7,565 bases of DNA. It comes from Bacteroidetes bacterium 4572_112. Lineage in GTDB: Bacteria; Bacteroidota; Bacteroidia; Bacteroidales; UBA1556. Numbering within the stretch: the first letter of the stretch is position 1; each line of letters begins with the position of its first letter. This document shows positions 1 to 7,302 of this stretch, in pieces. The translations under genes and the position numbers were made by a program. Location: positions 1-7,565 of the forward strand of contig NIUZ01000082.1 of the NCBI GenBank assembly GCA_002254285.1, in the 5' to 3' direction. The notes under the pieces are model-generated. The model was not told where the DNA came from. It worked only from the letters and a program-made list of their open reading frames with translations, and did not search any database.

Positions 1-220
1 GAGCAAAAGTGTATAATTGTAGGTATATATTACCTTTATAAAACCATGTTTTGGCTTCATCCTTTGTATCATCGTGTTGAGAAGCTTTATCTATCTCAAC
101 CATTGCCTTTTGTGGCTGACCGTTCTTCAAATAGTTATAAGCTGATGCAACTGCGTTTCCTTGAGCCATCGCCATATTTACCATTAAGGCCAACATTAGT
201 ACTATACTAAGTCTTTTCAT
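1..220 (-). CDS. Secreted TPR-like protein, 5' part (runs off left edge)
   Basis: Only the first 73 codons are visible; the rest lies beyond the left edge. Residues 1-19 form a typical signal peptide: Lys-Arg at positions 2-3, a hydrophobic stretch (LSIVLMLALMVNMAMA), and a likely cleavage after Ala19 (AMA|Q), so the mature protein should be exported to the periplasm or outer envelope. Residues 23-70 look like helical TPR units: AYNYLKNGQPQKAMVEIDKA matches the alternating small/aromatic pattern of a TPR helix pair, followed by AKTWFYKGNIYLQLY as the first helix of the next repeat. TPR proteins act as protein-binding scaffolds; the partner cannot be told here. The gene is on the same strand as gyrA and 187 bases beyond its stop. 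A hairpin and a candidate promoter between them suggest separate transcription. The ATG at 218-220 is favoured because the signal peptide begins exactly there. The TPR call is inferred from a short stretch; the signal peptide is clear. Confidence 0.75.
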   Translation of the reverse strand, partial: MKRLSIVLMLALMVNMAMAQGNAVASAYNYLKNGQPQKAMVEIDKASQHDDTKDEAKTWFYKGNIYLQLYTFA

Positions 221-254
221 ATAAATAATTTATTAAGTTGATAATATAAAGAGG

Positions 255-288
255 CAAAACCATCTTTACATTTTATTTTAAAACAAAA
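255..288 (-). promoter_or_regulatory. Candidate Bacteroidota-type promoter of the TPR-like gene
   Basis: Read on the minus strand, TTTTG (284-288) is followed after 21 bases by TGGTTTTG (255-262). The known Bacteroidota consensus is TTTG, 19-21 bases, then TAnnTTTG, so the -33 element is perfect and the -7 element has one mismatch (G for A). Transcription would begin near 248-250, giving a leader of about 30 bases before the ATG at 220. This fits independent expression of the TPR-like gene. It is inferred from motif match only, in A/T-rich DNA where such matches also arise by chance. Confidence 0.4.
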
Positions 289-344
289 GAAACCGCATTT
301 TCAATTTCCGTGCCAAAAGTAATATTATAATGTTAAATAATGTT

Positions 345-383
345 TATCAATAAGCTACAATATATTATTATAGCTTATTGATA
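345..383 (-). terminator. Hairpin behind gyrA, possible terminator
   Basis: A perfect 13-bp inverted repeat, TATCAATAAGCTA at 345-357 and TAGCTTATTGATA at 371-383, encloses a 13-base A/T-rich loop. On the minus strand it begins 24 bases after the gyrA stop codon, the usual place for a transcription terminator or a 3'-end stabilising hairpin. The stem has few G/C pairs and no clean run of U follows on the minus strand, so it is not a textbook intrinsic terminator. It could equally protect the gyrA mRNA 3' end. Confidence 0.5.
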
Positions 384-407
384 TTTAGCAATTATAAATT
401 ACAAAAT

Positions 408-3044
408 CTATTCTAGAGAATCAGATTCATCTGTAGTCTCTTCTGTTGATTCAGTTGCTGTTTCATCAGTATTTACCGCTGACTCATCACCTTCTACTTC
501 CGTAGTTTTAGGAATTAAGTTACCTTCTTCATCGTAAACATCCTCATCACTAACCTCTTCTTCCATCTTACGAACTTTGGCTACAGCAGCAATATAATCC
601 TTGTCGCCAACCTTAATCAATCGTACACCTTGCGTAGCACGACCCATTACACGTAGCTGATCAATTGACATACGAATTACAATTCCCGAACGATTAATAA
701 TCATTAAGTCATCCTCATCAGTAACATCTTTAAGAGCAATTAATTTACCAGTTTTATCAGTTACATTAATAGTCTTAACACCTTTACCACCTCTATTTGT
801 AATTCTATAATCCTCAATAGATGAGCGTTTACCATAACCATTTTCCGATACTACTAATATATTTGAATCCTCACCAGCAACAGCTATCATACCTATTACC
901 TCGTCCTTTTCGTCCATATTAATACCACGTACACCAGCTGCAGTACGTCCCATTGCTCTAACTTTAGATTCAGGGAAACGTATAGCTCTACCAGAGCGAA
1001 TAGCAATCATAATGTCGTTGCTACCATTTGTTAACTTAGCTTCCAATAGCTCATCACCCTCGCGCACAGTAATAGCAAAAATACCATTCTGACGTGGACG
1101 AGAATAAGCCTCAACACTAGTTTTCTTAATTACACCCTTTTTAGTAGCCATTACTATAAAGTTGTTTTTCAAGAATTCTTGATCTGTTAAGTCCTTAATA
1201 TTAATAAATGCTTTTACGCTATCTTCTCTATCTATATTAATAAGGTTCTGAATTGCTCTACCTTTTGATGTTTTGCTTCCCTCAGGAATTTCAAATACAC
1301 GCATCCAATATACTTTACCATATTCAGTAAAGAGTAGCATATAATTGTGATTTGTTGCTACAAATATTGTTTCAATAAAGTCCTCATTGCGAGAAGTAGA
1401 ACCTCTAGAGCCTCTACCACCTCTATTTTGAGTGCGGTATTCTGTAAGTGGAGTACGCTTAATATAACCTAGGTGCGAAATTGTAACAACAACCTCTTCA
1501 TTAGGAATTGTATCTTCAATTTTGAAATCCTCAGCAGCATACTCAATTCTACTAGCACGCTCATCGCCATATTTTTCAAGCATTTCATTAAGTTCGTCCT
1601 TAATAATTTGCATTCTAAGCTCTTTGCTTGCAAGTATTGCCTTAAGGTGCTCAATAAGTTTCATCAACTCATTATATTCAGCTCTAAGTTTATCAGCTTC
1701 CATTCCTGTAAGCTTCTGAAGACGCATATCAAGAATTGCACGAGCTTGAATTTCTGATAACTTAAACTGCTCCATTAATCCATTACGAGCTTCCTCAGGA
1801 TTTTTTGAAGCACGAATAAGTGCAATTACTGCATCAATATTCTCTAATGCTATTAATAAACCTTCAAGGATATGAGCTTTTTTCTCTGCAGATTTAAGTT
1901 CAAATTCTGTACGACGTACAACAACCTCATGGCGATGCTCAATAAAGTAAATAATCATATCCTTTAAGTTCAACAACATTGGACGTCCTTTTACCAAGGC
2001 AATATTATTGATACTAAAGCTCGATTGTAATTGAGTATATTGATATAACTTATTAAGGACTACCTTAGTTACGGCATCTCTACGAAGCTCATATACAATA
2101 CGTATTCCAGTACGATCACTTTCGTCACGAATATCTGCAATACCTTCAATTTTTTTAGCATTTACAAGGTCGGCAGTTTTCTTAATCATCTCTGCCTTAT
2201 TTACTTGATAAGGAATTGATGTAAAAATTATCTTATCACGAGATCCATTTTTACCTTCTTCAAGATAAGACTCACCACGCATTACAATACGACCTTTACC
2301 AGTCTCATAAGCCGAGCGTACACCTTCATAACCATATATAATACCACCTGTTGGAAAATCTGGAGCAGTAATATGCTTCATTAAATCCAAAATGGAGATT
2401 TCGTTATCCTCGATATAAGCAATACAACCATTAATAGCCTCAGTAATATTATGAGGAGCCATATTAGTTGCCATACCAACAGCAATTCCCGAAGCACCAT
2501 TAATAAGTAGGTTAGGAATTTTTGTAGGTAATACAGTAGGCTCTTTTAATGATTCATCAAAGTTAGGTCTGAAATCTACAGTCTCTTTTTCAAGATCGGC
2601 AAGCATATCCTCAGATATTTTACGCAAACGTGCCTCAGTATAACGCATTGCAGCAGGACTATCGCCATCAATTGAACCAAAGTTACCTTGTCCGTCAACT
2701 AGTGGGTAGCGCAACGACCAATGCTGTGCCATACGCACCATAGTATCGTAAACAGAAGAGTCACCATGTGGGTGATACTTTCCTAAAACCTCTCCGACAA
2801 TTCTTGCAGACTTTTTATAAGCTTTATTAGCCATTACACCTAAATCAAGCATACCATATAACACTCTACGGTGCACAGGCTTAAAACCATCTCTTACATC
2901 TGGTAAAGCTCTACTTACAATTACCGACATTGAGTAATCAATATATGCCGCTTTCATTTGAGTTTCGATATTCACATTCACAATATTTCCGTGATTGTGA
3001 CCTAATTCTTCAGCATTTTCAATATTATTTCCTTCTTCGCTCAT
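408..3044 (-). CDS. gyrA: DNA gyrase subunit A
   Basis: GyrA is the DNA-cleaving and rejoining subunit of type IIA topoisomerase gyrase (A2B2 with GyrB), which adds negative supercoils using ATP. The protein is 878 residues, close to E. coli GyrA at 875. Residues 30 to about 500 are the breakage-reunion domain. The catalytic tyrosine is Tyr135 in AAMRYTEAR. Ile187 in ASGIAVGMA is the DNA-intercalating isoleucine (E. coli Ile174). In the quinolone-resistance region HPHGDSSVYD (91-100), Ser96 and Asp100 match the wild-type residues of E. coli Ser83 and Asp87. Residues about 510-825 form the DNA-wrapping beta-pinwheel, with the GyrA box QNRGGRG at 539-545 and a second box-like TNRGGKG at 749-755. 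The two boxes favour gyrase over the paralogue ParC. The last 51 residues are highly acidic. The gene is divergent from clpC; gyrB is not in the window. The start MSEEG has no Shine-Dalgarno before it, as is usual in Bacteroidota. The stop is TAG. Confidence 0.97.
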   Translation of the reverse strand: MSEEGNNIENAEELGHNHGNIVNVNIETQMKAAYIDYSMSVIVSRALPDVRDGFKPVHRRVLYGMLDLGVMANKAYKKSARIVGEVLGKYHPHGDSSVYDTMVRMAQHWSLRYPLVDGQGNFGSIDGDSPAAMRYTEARLRKISEDMLADLEKETVDFRPNFDESLKEPTVLPTKIPNLLINGASGIAVGMATNMAPHNITEAINGCIAYIEDNEISILDLMKHITAPDFPTGGIIYGYEGVRSAYETGKGRIVMRGESYLEEGKNGSRDKIIFTSIPYQVNKAEMIKKTADLVNAKKIEGIADIRDESDRTGIRIVYELRRDAVTKVVLNKLYQYTQLQSSFSINNIALVKGRPMLLNLKDMIIYFIEHRHEVVVRRTEFELKSAEKKAHILEGLLIALENIDAVIALIRASKNPEEARNGLMEQFKLSEIQARAILDMRLQKLTGMEADKLRAEYNELMKLIEHLKAILASKELRMQIIKDELNEMLEKYGDERASRIEYAAEDFKIEDTIPNEEVVVTISHLGYIKRTPLTEYRTQNRGGRGSRGSTSRNEDFIETIFVATNHNYMLLFTEYGKVYWMRVFEIPEGSKTSKGRAIQNLINIDREDSVKAFINIKDLTDQEFLKNNFIVMATKKGVIKKTSVEAYSRPRQNGIFAITVREGDELLEAKLTNGSNDIMIAIRSGRAIRFPESKVRAMGRTAAGVRGINMDEKDEVIGMIAVAGEDSNILVVSENGYGKRSSIEDYRITNRGGKGVKTINVTDKTGKLIALKDVTDEDDLMIINRSGIVIRMSIDQLRVMGRATQGVRLIKVGDKDYIAAVAKVRKMEEEVSDEDVYDEEGNLIPKTTEVEGDESAVNTDETATESTEETTDESDSLE

Positions 3045-3085
3045 CGTATAATAAAATTTCTATTAAATTCCTTATTTTATATCTT

Positions 3086-3113
3086 TAGTATACAGCATAT
3101 TAACTAGTATACA
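3086..3113. repeat. Pair of 9-bp direct repeats upstream of gyrA
   Basis: TAGTATACA occurs at 3086-3094 and again exactly at 3105-3113, 19 bases apart start to start, or slightly under two helical turns. Each copy contains the palindrome GTATAC. They lie 42-69 bases upstream of the gyrA start codon, within the presumed leader or promoter region. Two identical palindrome-containing sites on nearly the same face of the helix resemble a tandem operator, but no binding protein is known and chance is possible in A/T-rich DNA. Confidence 0.5.
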
Positions 3114-3203
3114 CATTATTTATAGTCAAGGCACGAATTTATGAAAAAATGCATTACTATTTACTTTATTTAATTCACATATTATAAACAATTTTATGTT
3201 AAA

Positions 3204-3235
3204 AAAAGGTAAACTATCGCAATAAGCATACTAAA
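3204..3235 (-). promoter_or_regulatory. Candidate gyrA promoter
   Basis: On the minus strand, TTTA (3232-3235) is followed after 20 bases by TACCTTTT (3204-3211). This is one mismatch from the Bacteroidota -33 consensus TTTG and one from the -7 consensus TAnnTTTG, with a normal spacer. Transcription would start near 3197 and give a leader of roughly 150 bases that includes the two TAGTATACA copies. The evidence is motif match only. Confidence 0.3.
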
Positions 3236-3366
3236 GCTTAAACTAACTTTGAAGTTGAAATAATAAGATGTACATTTGTGTCAGTTTTATATTAATATTA
3301 ATAAAATTCAAAACATAAAATCAATAATCTTATATTATAACCATACTTAATATCTATTTTATTAAA

Positions 3367-3395
3367 TTGGTTTACAGTAATTTACATTAGATTTA
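3367..3395 (+). promoter_or_regulatory. Candidate clpC promoter
   Basis: TTG at 3367-3369 is followed after 18 bases by TAGATTTA at 3388-3395, one mismatch from the -7 consensus TAnnTTTG. The spacer is at the short end of the usual 19-21 range. Transcription would start around 3400, leaving a leader of only about 10 bases before the clpC ATG at 3410. Such a short, Shine-Dalgarno-free leader is plausible in this phylum but unproven here. Confidence 0.4.
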
Positions 3396-3409
3396 AACAA
3401 AATCATTAT

Positions 3410-5947
3410 ATGGAAGCTAAATTTTCACCAAGAGTAAGAGAGGTATTAAATTATAGTCGTGAGGAGGCAATAAGACTTGGCAACGAGTATATTGGTATTG
3501 AACATTTATTATTAGGAATATTGCGAAACGGTACTGGTACTGCTGTTAATATTTTAGTAAATCATTCCATTGATTTAAAAGAACTGCGTATTTTAATCGA
3601 AAGAGCAGTTCAAAAAGATGTTAAGATTGAAGACGATAAAGAAATACCTTTGGTGCGACAGGCAGAAAAATGTCTTAAACGTACTTATTTAGAAGCTAAG
3701 GTTTTTAAATCTGAGATGATAAATATTGAGCACCTCCTACTTGCAATTTTGCGTGATGAAGACAATGTTGCCACACGTACTATTGAGAAGTTTGGCCTAA
3801 ATTATAAGAAAGCTAATGAGGATTTAAGAGCATTAATCTCTAATACAATTAGTAAGAAAGATGAGCAACCAAAAGCGCAAGCAACTCCTGCTTCAGGAGC
3901 TGGTTTTGAAGATGATGATAAGCAGCGACCTACTTCAACGGGCACTAGTCAAAAGGGTGATGGCAAATCAAAAACTCCTGTACTCGATAATTTCGGAAGG
4001 GATTTAACAAAAATGGCTACTGATAATAAACTCGACCCTGTTGTGGGTAGAGATAAAGAACTTGAAAGAATATCGCAAATATTATCGCGTCGTAAAAAGA
4101 ATAATCCAATACTTATTGGAGAGCCTGGTGTTGGTAAATCTGCTATTGCCGAAGGTTTGGCTTTACGAATTGTGAATAAGCAAGTATCGCGTATTTTATT
4201 TAATAAAAGAGTTGTATCATTAGATGTTGCTTCTTTGGTTGCTGGCACAAAATACCGAGGTCAGTTTGAAGAACGCATGAAGGCTCTTATTAATGAGTTG
4301 GCTAAAAACCCTGATATTATTATCTTTATTGACGAAATACATACTATGGTTGGTGCTGGTGGAGCTCAAGGCTCGCTGGATGCTTCAAATATGTTTAAGC
4401 CTGCTTTGGCTCGTGGCGAAATACAATGTATTGGCGCAACTACCTTGGACGAATATCGTCAAAATATAGAGAAAGATGGTGCTCTTGAGCGTCGTTTCCA
4501 GAAAATAATTGTGGAAGCCACAAACGAAGAAGAAACCATAGAGATACTTAATAATATTAAGGTGCGCTACGAGGATCATCATTTAGTAAAATATACTGAT
4601 GAAGCCATTAAAGCCTGCGTTACTTTAACACAAAGATATGTAAGCGATAGATTTCTTCCGGATAAAGCTATTGATGCTTTGGATGAGGCTGGATCACGCG
4701 TGCATATTACTCATATAAATGTGCCACAGCGCATATTGGATATTGAAGCAAAAATGGAGGAAACTCGTAAGCTTAAGCTTGATGCTATTAAGCAACAGCG
4801 ATACGAGGATGCTGCAAACTACCGCGATAAAGAATCTAAATTACATAAAGATATAAGCTACGAAAAGCAGAAATGGGAAGAGGACTCTATGATAAATAGA
4901 GAATCTGTAACTGAAGAGAATGTTGCTGATGTGGTTTCAATGATGACTGGTATTCCTGTTACAGGAATATCTGATAATGAGAGCGAGAAGCTTATGAATA
5001 TGGAGGCTGACCTTCAAAATTCTGTTATTGGACAGAACGAAGCTGTTCTTAAAATTTCTAAAGCTATTCGTAGAAATAGAGCTGGTCTTAAAGACCCAAA
5101 TAAACCTATAGGCTCCTTCATTTTCCTTGGTCCTACAGGGGTTGGAAAAACTCATTTGGCAAAGGTGCTTTCTAAGTATTTATTCAACTCTGACGATTCT
5201 ATCATAAGAATTGATATGAGTGAATATATGGAGAAGTTTGCTGTATCGCGATTGGTGGGAGCGCCTCCGGGATATGTTGGCTACGAAGAAGGTGGTCAGC
5301 TGAGCGAAAAAGTACGTAGAAAACCTTATGCGGTTATTCTATTGGACGAAATGGAGAAAGCTCACCCCGATGTTTTCCACCTATTATTGCAGGTGCTTGA
5401 TGACGGGCAACTTACTGATAGCTATGGTCGTAAAATAGATTTTAAGAATACTATTATCATTATGACATCTAATATTGGTTCTCGTCAGCTAAAGGATTTT
5501 GGAACTGGTGTAGGATTTAATACTAGTGTTAGAGAAGCGAGTAAAAGTGATGACTCGAAACGAGTGATTGAGAATGCTCTTAAAAAAGCTTTTGCTCCTG
5601 AATTCTTAAATCGTATTGATGATGTGGTAATGTTTAACCCATTGGAGAAAACAGATATTCATAAAATTATTGATATTGAGCTTAAAGGCTTATTCGATAG
5701 AGTTGCTAAGCTAGGTTATAAACTCAGCGTAACAACTAAGGCCAAAGACTTTATTGCAGAAAAGGGCTGGGATGCACAATTTGGTGCTCGTCCGTTGAAG
5801 AGAGCTATTCAGAAATACATTGAAGATGAGCTTGCTGAGGAAATAATAAAGTCGAACATAGCTGAAGGCGATGGTATTATTATTGATTTTGATAAAAGAA
5901 AACAGAGCATTAAAATCAAAACCAAAAAGCAAAAAAAGAAAGAATAA
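3410..5947 (+). CDS. clpC: ClpC-type AAA+ unfoldase, ATP-binding subunit of Clp protease
   Basis: An 845-residue Hsp100 unfoldase expected to form cytoplasmic hexamers that unfold proteins and feed them to ClpP. Residues 4-145 are a double Clp-N adaptor/substrate domain (FSPRVREVLNYSREEA, then the second repeat from about 80). Residues 149-190 are a low-complexity linker. The first AAA+ domain has Walker A GEPGVGKS (237-244), a pore loop KYRG (281-284) and Walker B FIDE (306-309). Residues about 440-490 form the short middle domain with a UVR-like motif (QQRYEDAANYRDKESKL), which marks ClpC rather than ClpA or ClpB. The second AAA+ domain has Walker A GPTGVGKT (574-581), pore loop GYVG (621-624), Walker B LLDE (644-647), arginine finger in FLNRID (Arg735) and sensor-2 in GARPLKR (Arg794). 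VGF at 701-703 fits the ClpP-docking loop, which ClpB lacks. The tail is lysine-rich. No clpP, mecA or mcsB gene is in the window. The start matches the family's usual MEAKFSPR; there is no Shine-Dalgarno. Confidence 0.96.
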   Translation: MEAKFSPRVREVLNYSREEAIRLGNEYIGIEHLLLGILRNGTGTAVNILVNHSIDLKELRILIERAVQKDVKIEDDKEIPLVRQAEKCLKRTYLEAKVFKSEMINIEHLLLAILRDEDNVATRTIEKFGLNYKKANEDLRALISNTISKKDEQPKAQATPASGAGFEDDDKQRPTSTGTSQKGDGKSKTPVLDNFGRDLTKMATDNKLDPVVGRDKELERISQILSRRKKNNPILIGEPGVGKSAIAEGLALRIVNKQVSRILFNKRVVSLDVASLVAGTKYRGQFEERMKALINELAKNPDIIIFIDEIHTMVGAGGAQGSLDASNMFKPALARGEIQCIGATTLDEYRQNIEKDGALERRFQKIIVEATNEEETIEILNNIKVRYEDHHLVKYTDEAIKACVTLTQRYVSDRFLPDKAIDALDEAGSRVHITHINVPQRILDIEAKMEETRKLKLDAIKQQRYEDAANYRDKESKLHKDISYEKQKWEEDSMINRESVTEENVADVVSMMTGIPVTGISDNESEKLMNMEADLQNSVIGQNEAVLKISKAIRRNRAGLKDPNKPIGSFIFLGPTGVGKTHLAKVLSKYLFNSDDSIIRIDMSEYMEKFAVSRLVGAPPGYVGYEEGGQLSEKVRRKPYAVILLDEMEKAHPDVFHLLLQVLDDGQLTDSYGRKIDFKNTIIIMTSNIGSRQLKDFGTGVGFNTSVREASKSDDSKRVIENALKKAFAPEFLNRIDDVVMFNPLEKTDIHKIIDIELKGLFDRVAKLGYKLSVTTKAKDFIAEKGWDAQFGARPLKRAIQKYIEDELAEEIIKSNIAEGDGIIIDFDKRKQSIKIKTKKQKKKE

Positions 5948-6003
5948 TTTTGCTTTTGGTTAATTAAAATTAGTGTGTTAATAAAATAATAAGTCAGAGT
6001 AAA

Positions 6004-6029
6004 TTGTATAATGATTATTTATAACTTTA
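6004..6029 (+). promoter_or_regulatory. Weak candidate dnaN promoter
   Basis: TAACTTTA at 6022-6029 is one mismatch from the Bacteroidota -7 consensus TAnnTTTG. The only upstream TTG nearby (6004-6006) sits 15 bases away, which is shorter than the usual spacing. A start near 6036 would give a leader of about 48 bases. The 136-base gap after clpC contains no convincing terminator, so dnaN could also be reached by readthrough from clpC. Confidence 0.25.
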
Positions 6030-6083
6030 CACACTTAAATTACAATACAGAAAAATTAACATAAATAATATAATATTACACTT

Positions 6084-7211
6084 ATGAAATTTATTGCATC
6101 AAGTAAATTATTGCAACAGAGTTTACAGTCAATTAGCGGAGTATTAGGAACTAACAGTACATTACCTATTCTTGATAATTTTCTTTTTCGTTTAGAAAAC
6201 GATGAACTAAAAGTTACTGCATCAGATGTAGAAACTACCATGACAGTATCGGTTTCTTTGGTTAAATCTGAGGATGAAGGAATAATTGCAATTCCAGCAA
6301 AAATTCTTCTTGACACATTAAAAACATTTGGTGATATTCCCATTACTTTTAATGTAAATACTGAGACCAACCAAATTGAATTAATTACCGATGATGGTAA
6401 ATTCAAGATGAGTGGTTATGATGGAAACGAATATCCTAGCAATAGTGAGATGGAATCTCCATCAGAGATTTCTATTAGTGCTGAGATTCTTGAAGATGCT
6501 ATTGGCAAAACTATTTTTGCTACTGGTAACGACGAACTTCGTCCTGTGATGATGGGAGTTAACTTTGAGTTTACGGCTAACGGATTAATCTTAGTTGGTA
6601 CTGATGCTCATAAGTTGGTTAAGTATACAAAAAAGAGCGTGGTTTCAAAGAGTGAAGATAGCTTTGTTGTTCCTAAAAAACCTTTGAATCAGTTAAAAGG
6701 AATTCTAGGCAAAACAAATGAGAATGTTGTTGTTAAGTACAATAAAACCAATGCATCTTTCGAATTTGATAACTATTCTTTAGTTTGTCGCTTGGTAGAT
6801 AGTAAATACCCCAACTACGAAGCTGTTATCCCTAAAGATAATCCTAATACACTTATTGTAGATAGATTACAATTATTGAATAAAATTCGTCGTGTAAGTT
6901 TCTTTGCAAATCAATCGACTAATCAGATTAGACTTAGCATTAGCGGTCAGGAATTGATATTAAGTGCTGAGGATTTAGACTTCACTAACGAAGCTCACGA
7001 AAGACTTAACTGCTCTTATGATGGTAGCGATTTAGAGATTGGATTTAATTCAAAATTTATTCTTGAAATGCTTAATAATCTTAGCAGCGAGCAAGTTATT
7101 ATGGAATTATCTACTCCAGGCAGAGCTGGTTTATTGCTTCCTGTGGTTGAAGACGATAGCGATGAGGAAATTCTAATGTTAGTAATGCCAATCATGCTTA
7201 CTGATAATTAA
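6084..7211 (+). CDS. dnaN: DNA polymerase III beta subunit (sliding clamp)
   Basis: The 375-residue product is the beta clamp, a ring-shaped homodimer that encircles DNA, tethers the replicative polymerase and recruits repair proteins. Its length matches the family (E. coli 366), with three clamp folds of about 120 residues each. The start MKFIASSKLLQQSLQSISGVL is the typical first clamp helix and LPILDNFLF follows at 27-35. The peptide-binding pocket is recognisable: TDAHKLV at 173-179 corresponds to E. coli TDGHRLA, YPNY at 242-245 to YPDY, and the C-terminal VMPIML (367-372) to the MPMRL end. A three-residue TDN follows the usual terminus. The gene lies between clpC and cdaA, not beside dnaA. 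The ATG at 6084 is supported by the family-typical N-terminus; no Shine-Dalgarno is visible. A strong terminator follows 48 bases after the stop codon. Confidence 0.96.
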   Translation: MKFIASSKLLQQSLQSISGVLGTNSTLPILDNFLFRLENDELKVTASDVETTMTVSVSLVKSEDEGIIAIPAKILLDTLKTFGDIPITFNVNTETNQIELITDDGKFKMSGYDGNEYPSNSEMESPSEISISAEILEDAIGKTIFATGNDELRPVMMGVNFEFTANGLILVGTDAHKLVKYTKKSVVSKSEDSFVVPKKPLNQLKGILGKTNENVVVKYNKTNASFEFDNYSLVCRLVDSKYPNYEAVIPKDNPNTLIVDRLQLLNKIRRVSFFANQSTNQIRLSISGQELILSAEDLDFTNEAHERLNCSYDGSDLEIGFNSKFILEMLNNLSSEQVIMELSTPGRAGLLLPVVEDDSDEEILMLVMPIMLTDN

Positions 7212-7225
7212 GAACTATAATAATT

Positions 7226-7239
7226 TATCGTTAACGATA
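7226..7239. repeat. 14-bp perfect palindrome after dnaN
   Basis: TATCGTTAACGATA is its own reverse complement and begins 14 bases beyond the dnaN stop codon, 20 bases ahead of the terminator stem. It has no loop, so as RNA it would not fold well; as DNA it is a possible dimer-binding site. It may instead be chance. No known regulator is assigned. Confidence 0.45.
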
Positions 7240-7259
7240 TTTTATATAAATAAAACTAT

Positions 7260-7285
7260 AAAAAATCCGCAATTGCGGATTTTTT
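7260..7285 (+). terminator. Strong intrinsic terminator between dnaN and cdaA
   Basis: A perfect 11-bp stem (arms 7260-7270 and 7275-7285, core TCCGC/GCGGA) closes an AATT tetraloop, with a run of six A before the core and six T after it. This is the classic Rho-independent layout and the symmetric A and T runs would let it work in both directions. It should end dnaN transcripts. It finishes only 17 bases before the cdaA start codon, so it may also limit transcription into cdaA. Confidence 0.88.
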
Positions 7286-7302
7286 ATTATTCATAAAGCA
7301 CC

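Larger units (their letters stand above)
3045..3409. other. Divergent gyrA-clpC intergenic region, 365 bp
   Basis: This very A/T-rich stretch separates two divergent genes and must hold the 5' ends of both. It contains a candidate promoter for each side and two copies of TAGTATACA (listed separately). It also has a 14-bp palindrome, TATTAATATTAATA at 3290-3303, which is probably chance in such A/T-rich DNA. A second, weaker gyrA promoter candidate is TTG (3127-3129, minus) with TAGTTAAT 20 bases on, but its -7 element matches poorly. No credible protein gene, tRNA or known riboswitch was seen; the longest tidy reading frame noticed (3141-3173) is only 10 codons. Confidence 0.7.

Noticed and set aside
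1473..1757. Open frames antiparallel or out of frame inside gyrA (also 1469-1654 and 1522-1719)
   Set aside because: They overlap a strongly conserved gene, have no recognisable protein features and are explained by the codon pattern of gyrA.
3141..3173. Ten-codon reading frame (MKKCITIYFI) in the gyrA-clpC gap
   Set aside because: It is too short and has no ribosome binding site or conserved feature; expected by chance in A/T-rich DNA.
3290..3303. TATTAATATTAATA palindrome in the intergenic region
   Set aside because: It is composed only of A and T in a very A/T-rich region, so a chance palindrome is likely.
3949..4248. Minus-strand open frames inside clpC (also 4385-4582, 4937-5155, 5711-5932)
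   Set aside because: They are antisense shadows of clpC with unlikely composition and no motifs.
5945..5972. Possible terminator after clpC (TAATTTT / AAAATTA stem)
   Set aside because: The stem is only 7 A/T pairs with a 14-base loop and overlaps the stop codon; too weak to act as an intrinsic terminator.
5948..6083. Replication origin next to dnaN
   Set aside because: No DnaA boxes (TTATCCACA-like) were seen and dnaA is not adjacent; the gap is only 136 bases.
6056..6406. 116-codon minus-strand open frame over the start of dnaN
   Set aside because: It lies almost wholly antisense to the conserved first clamp domain and resembles no protein family.
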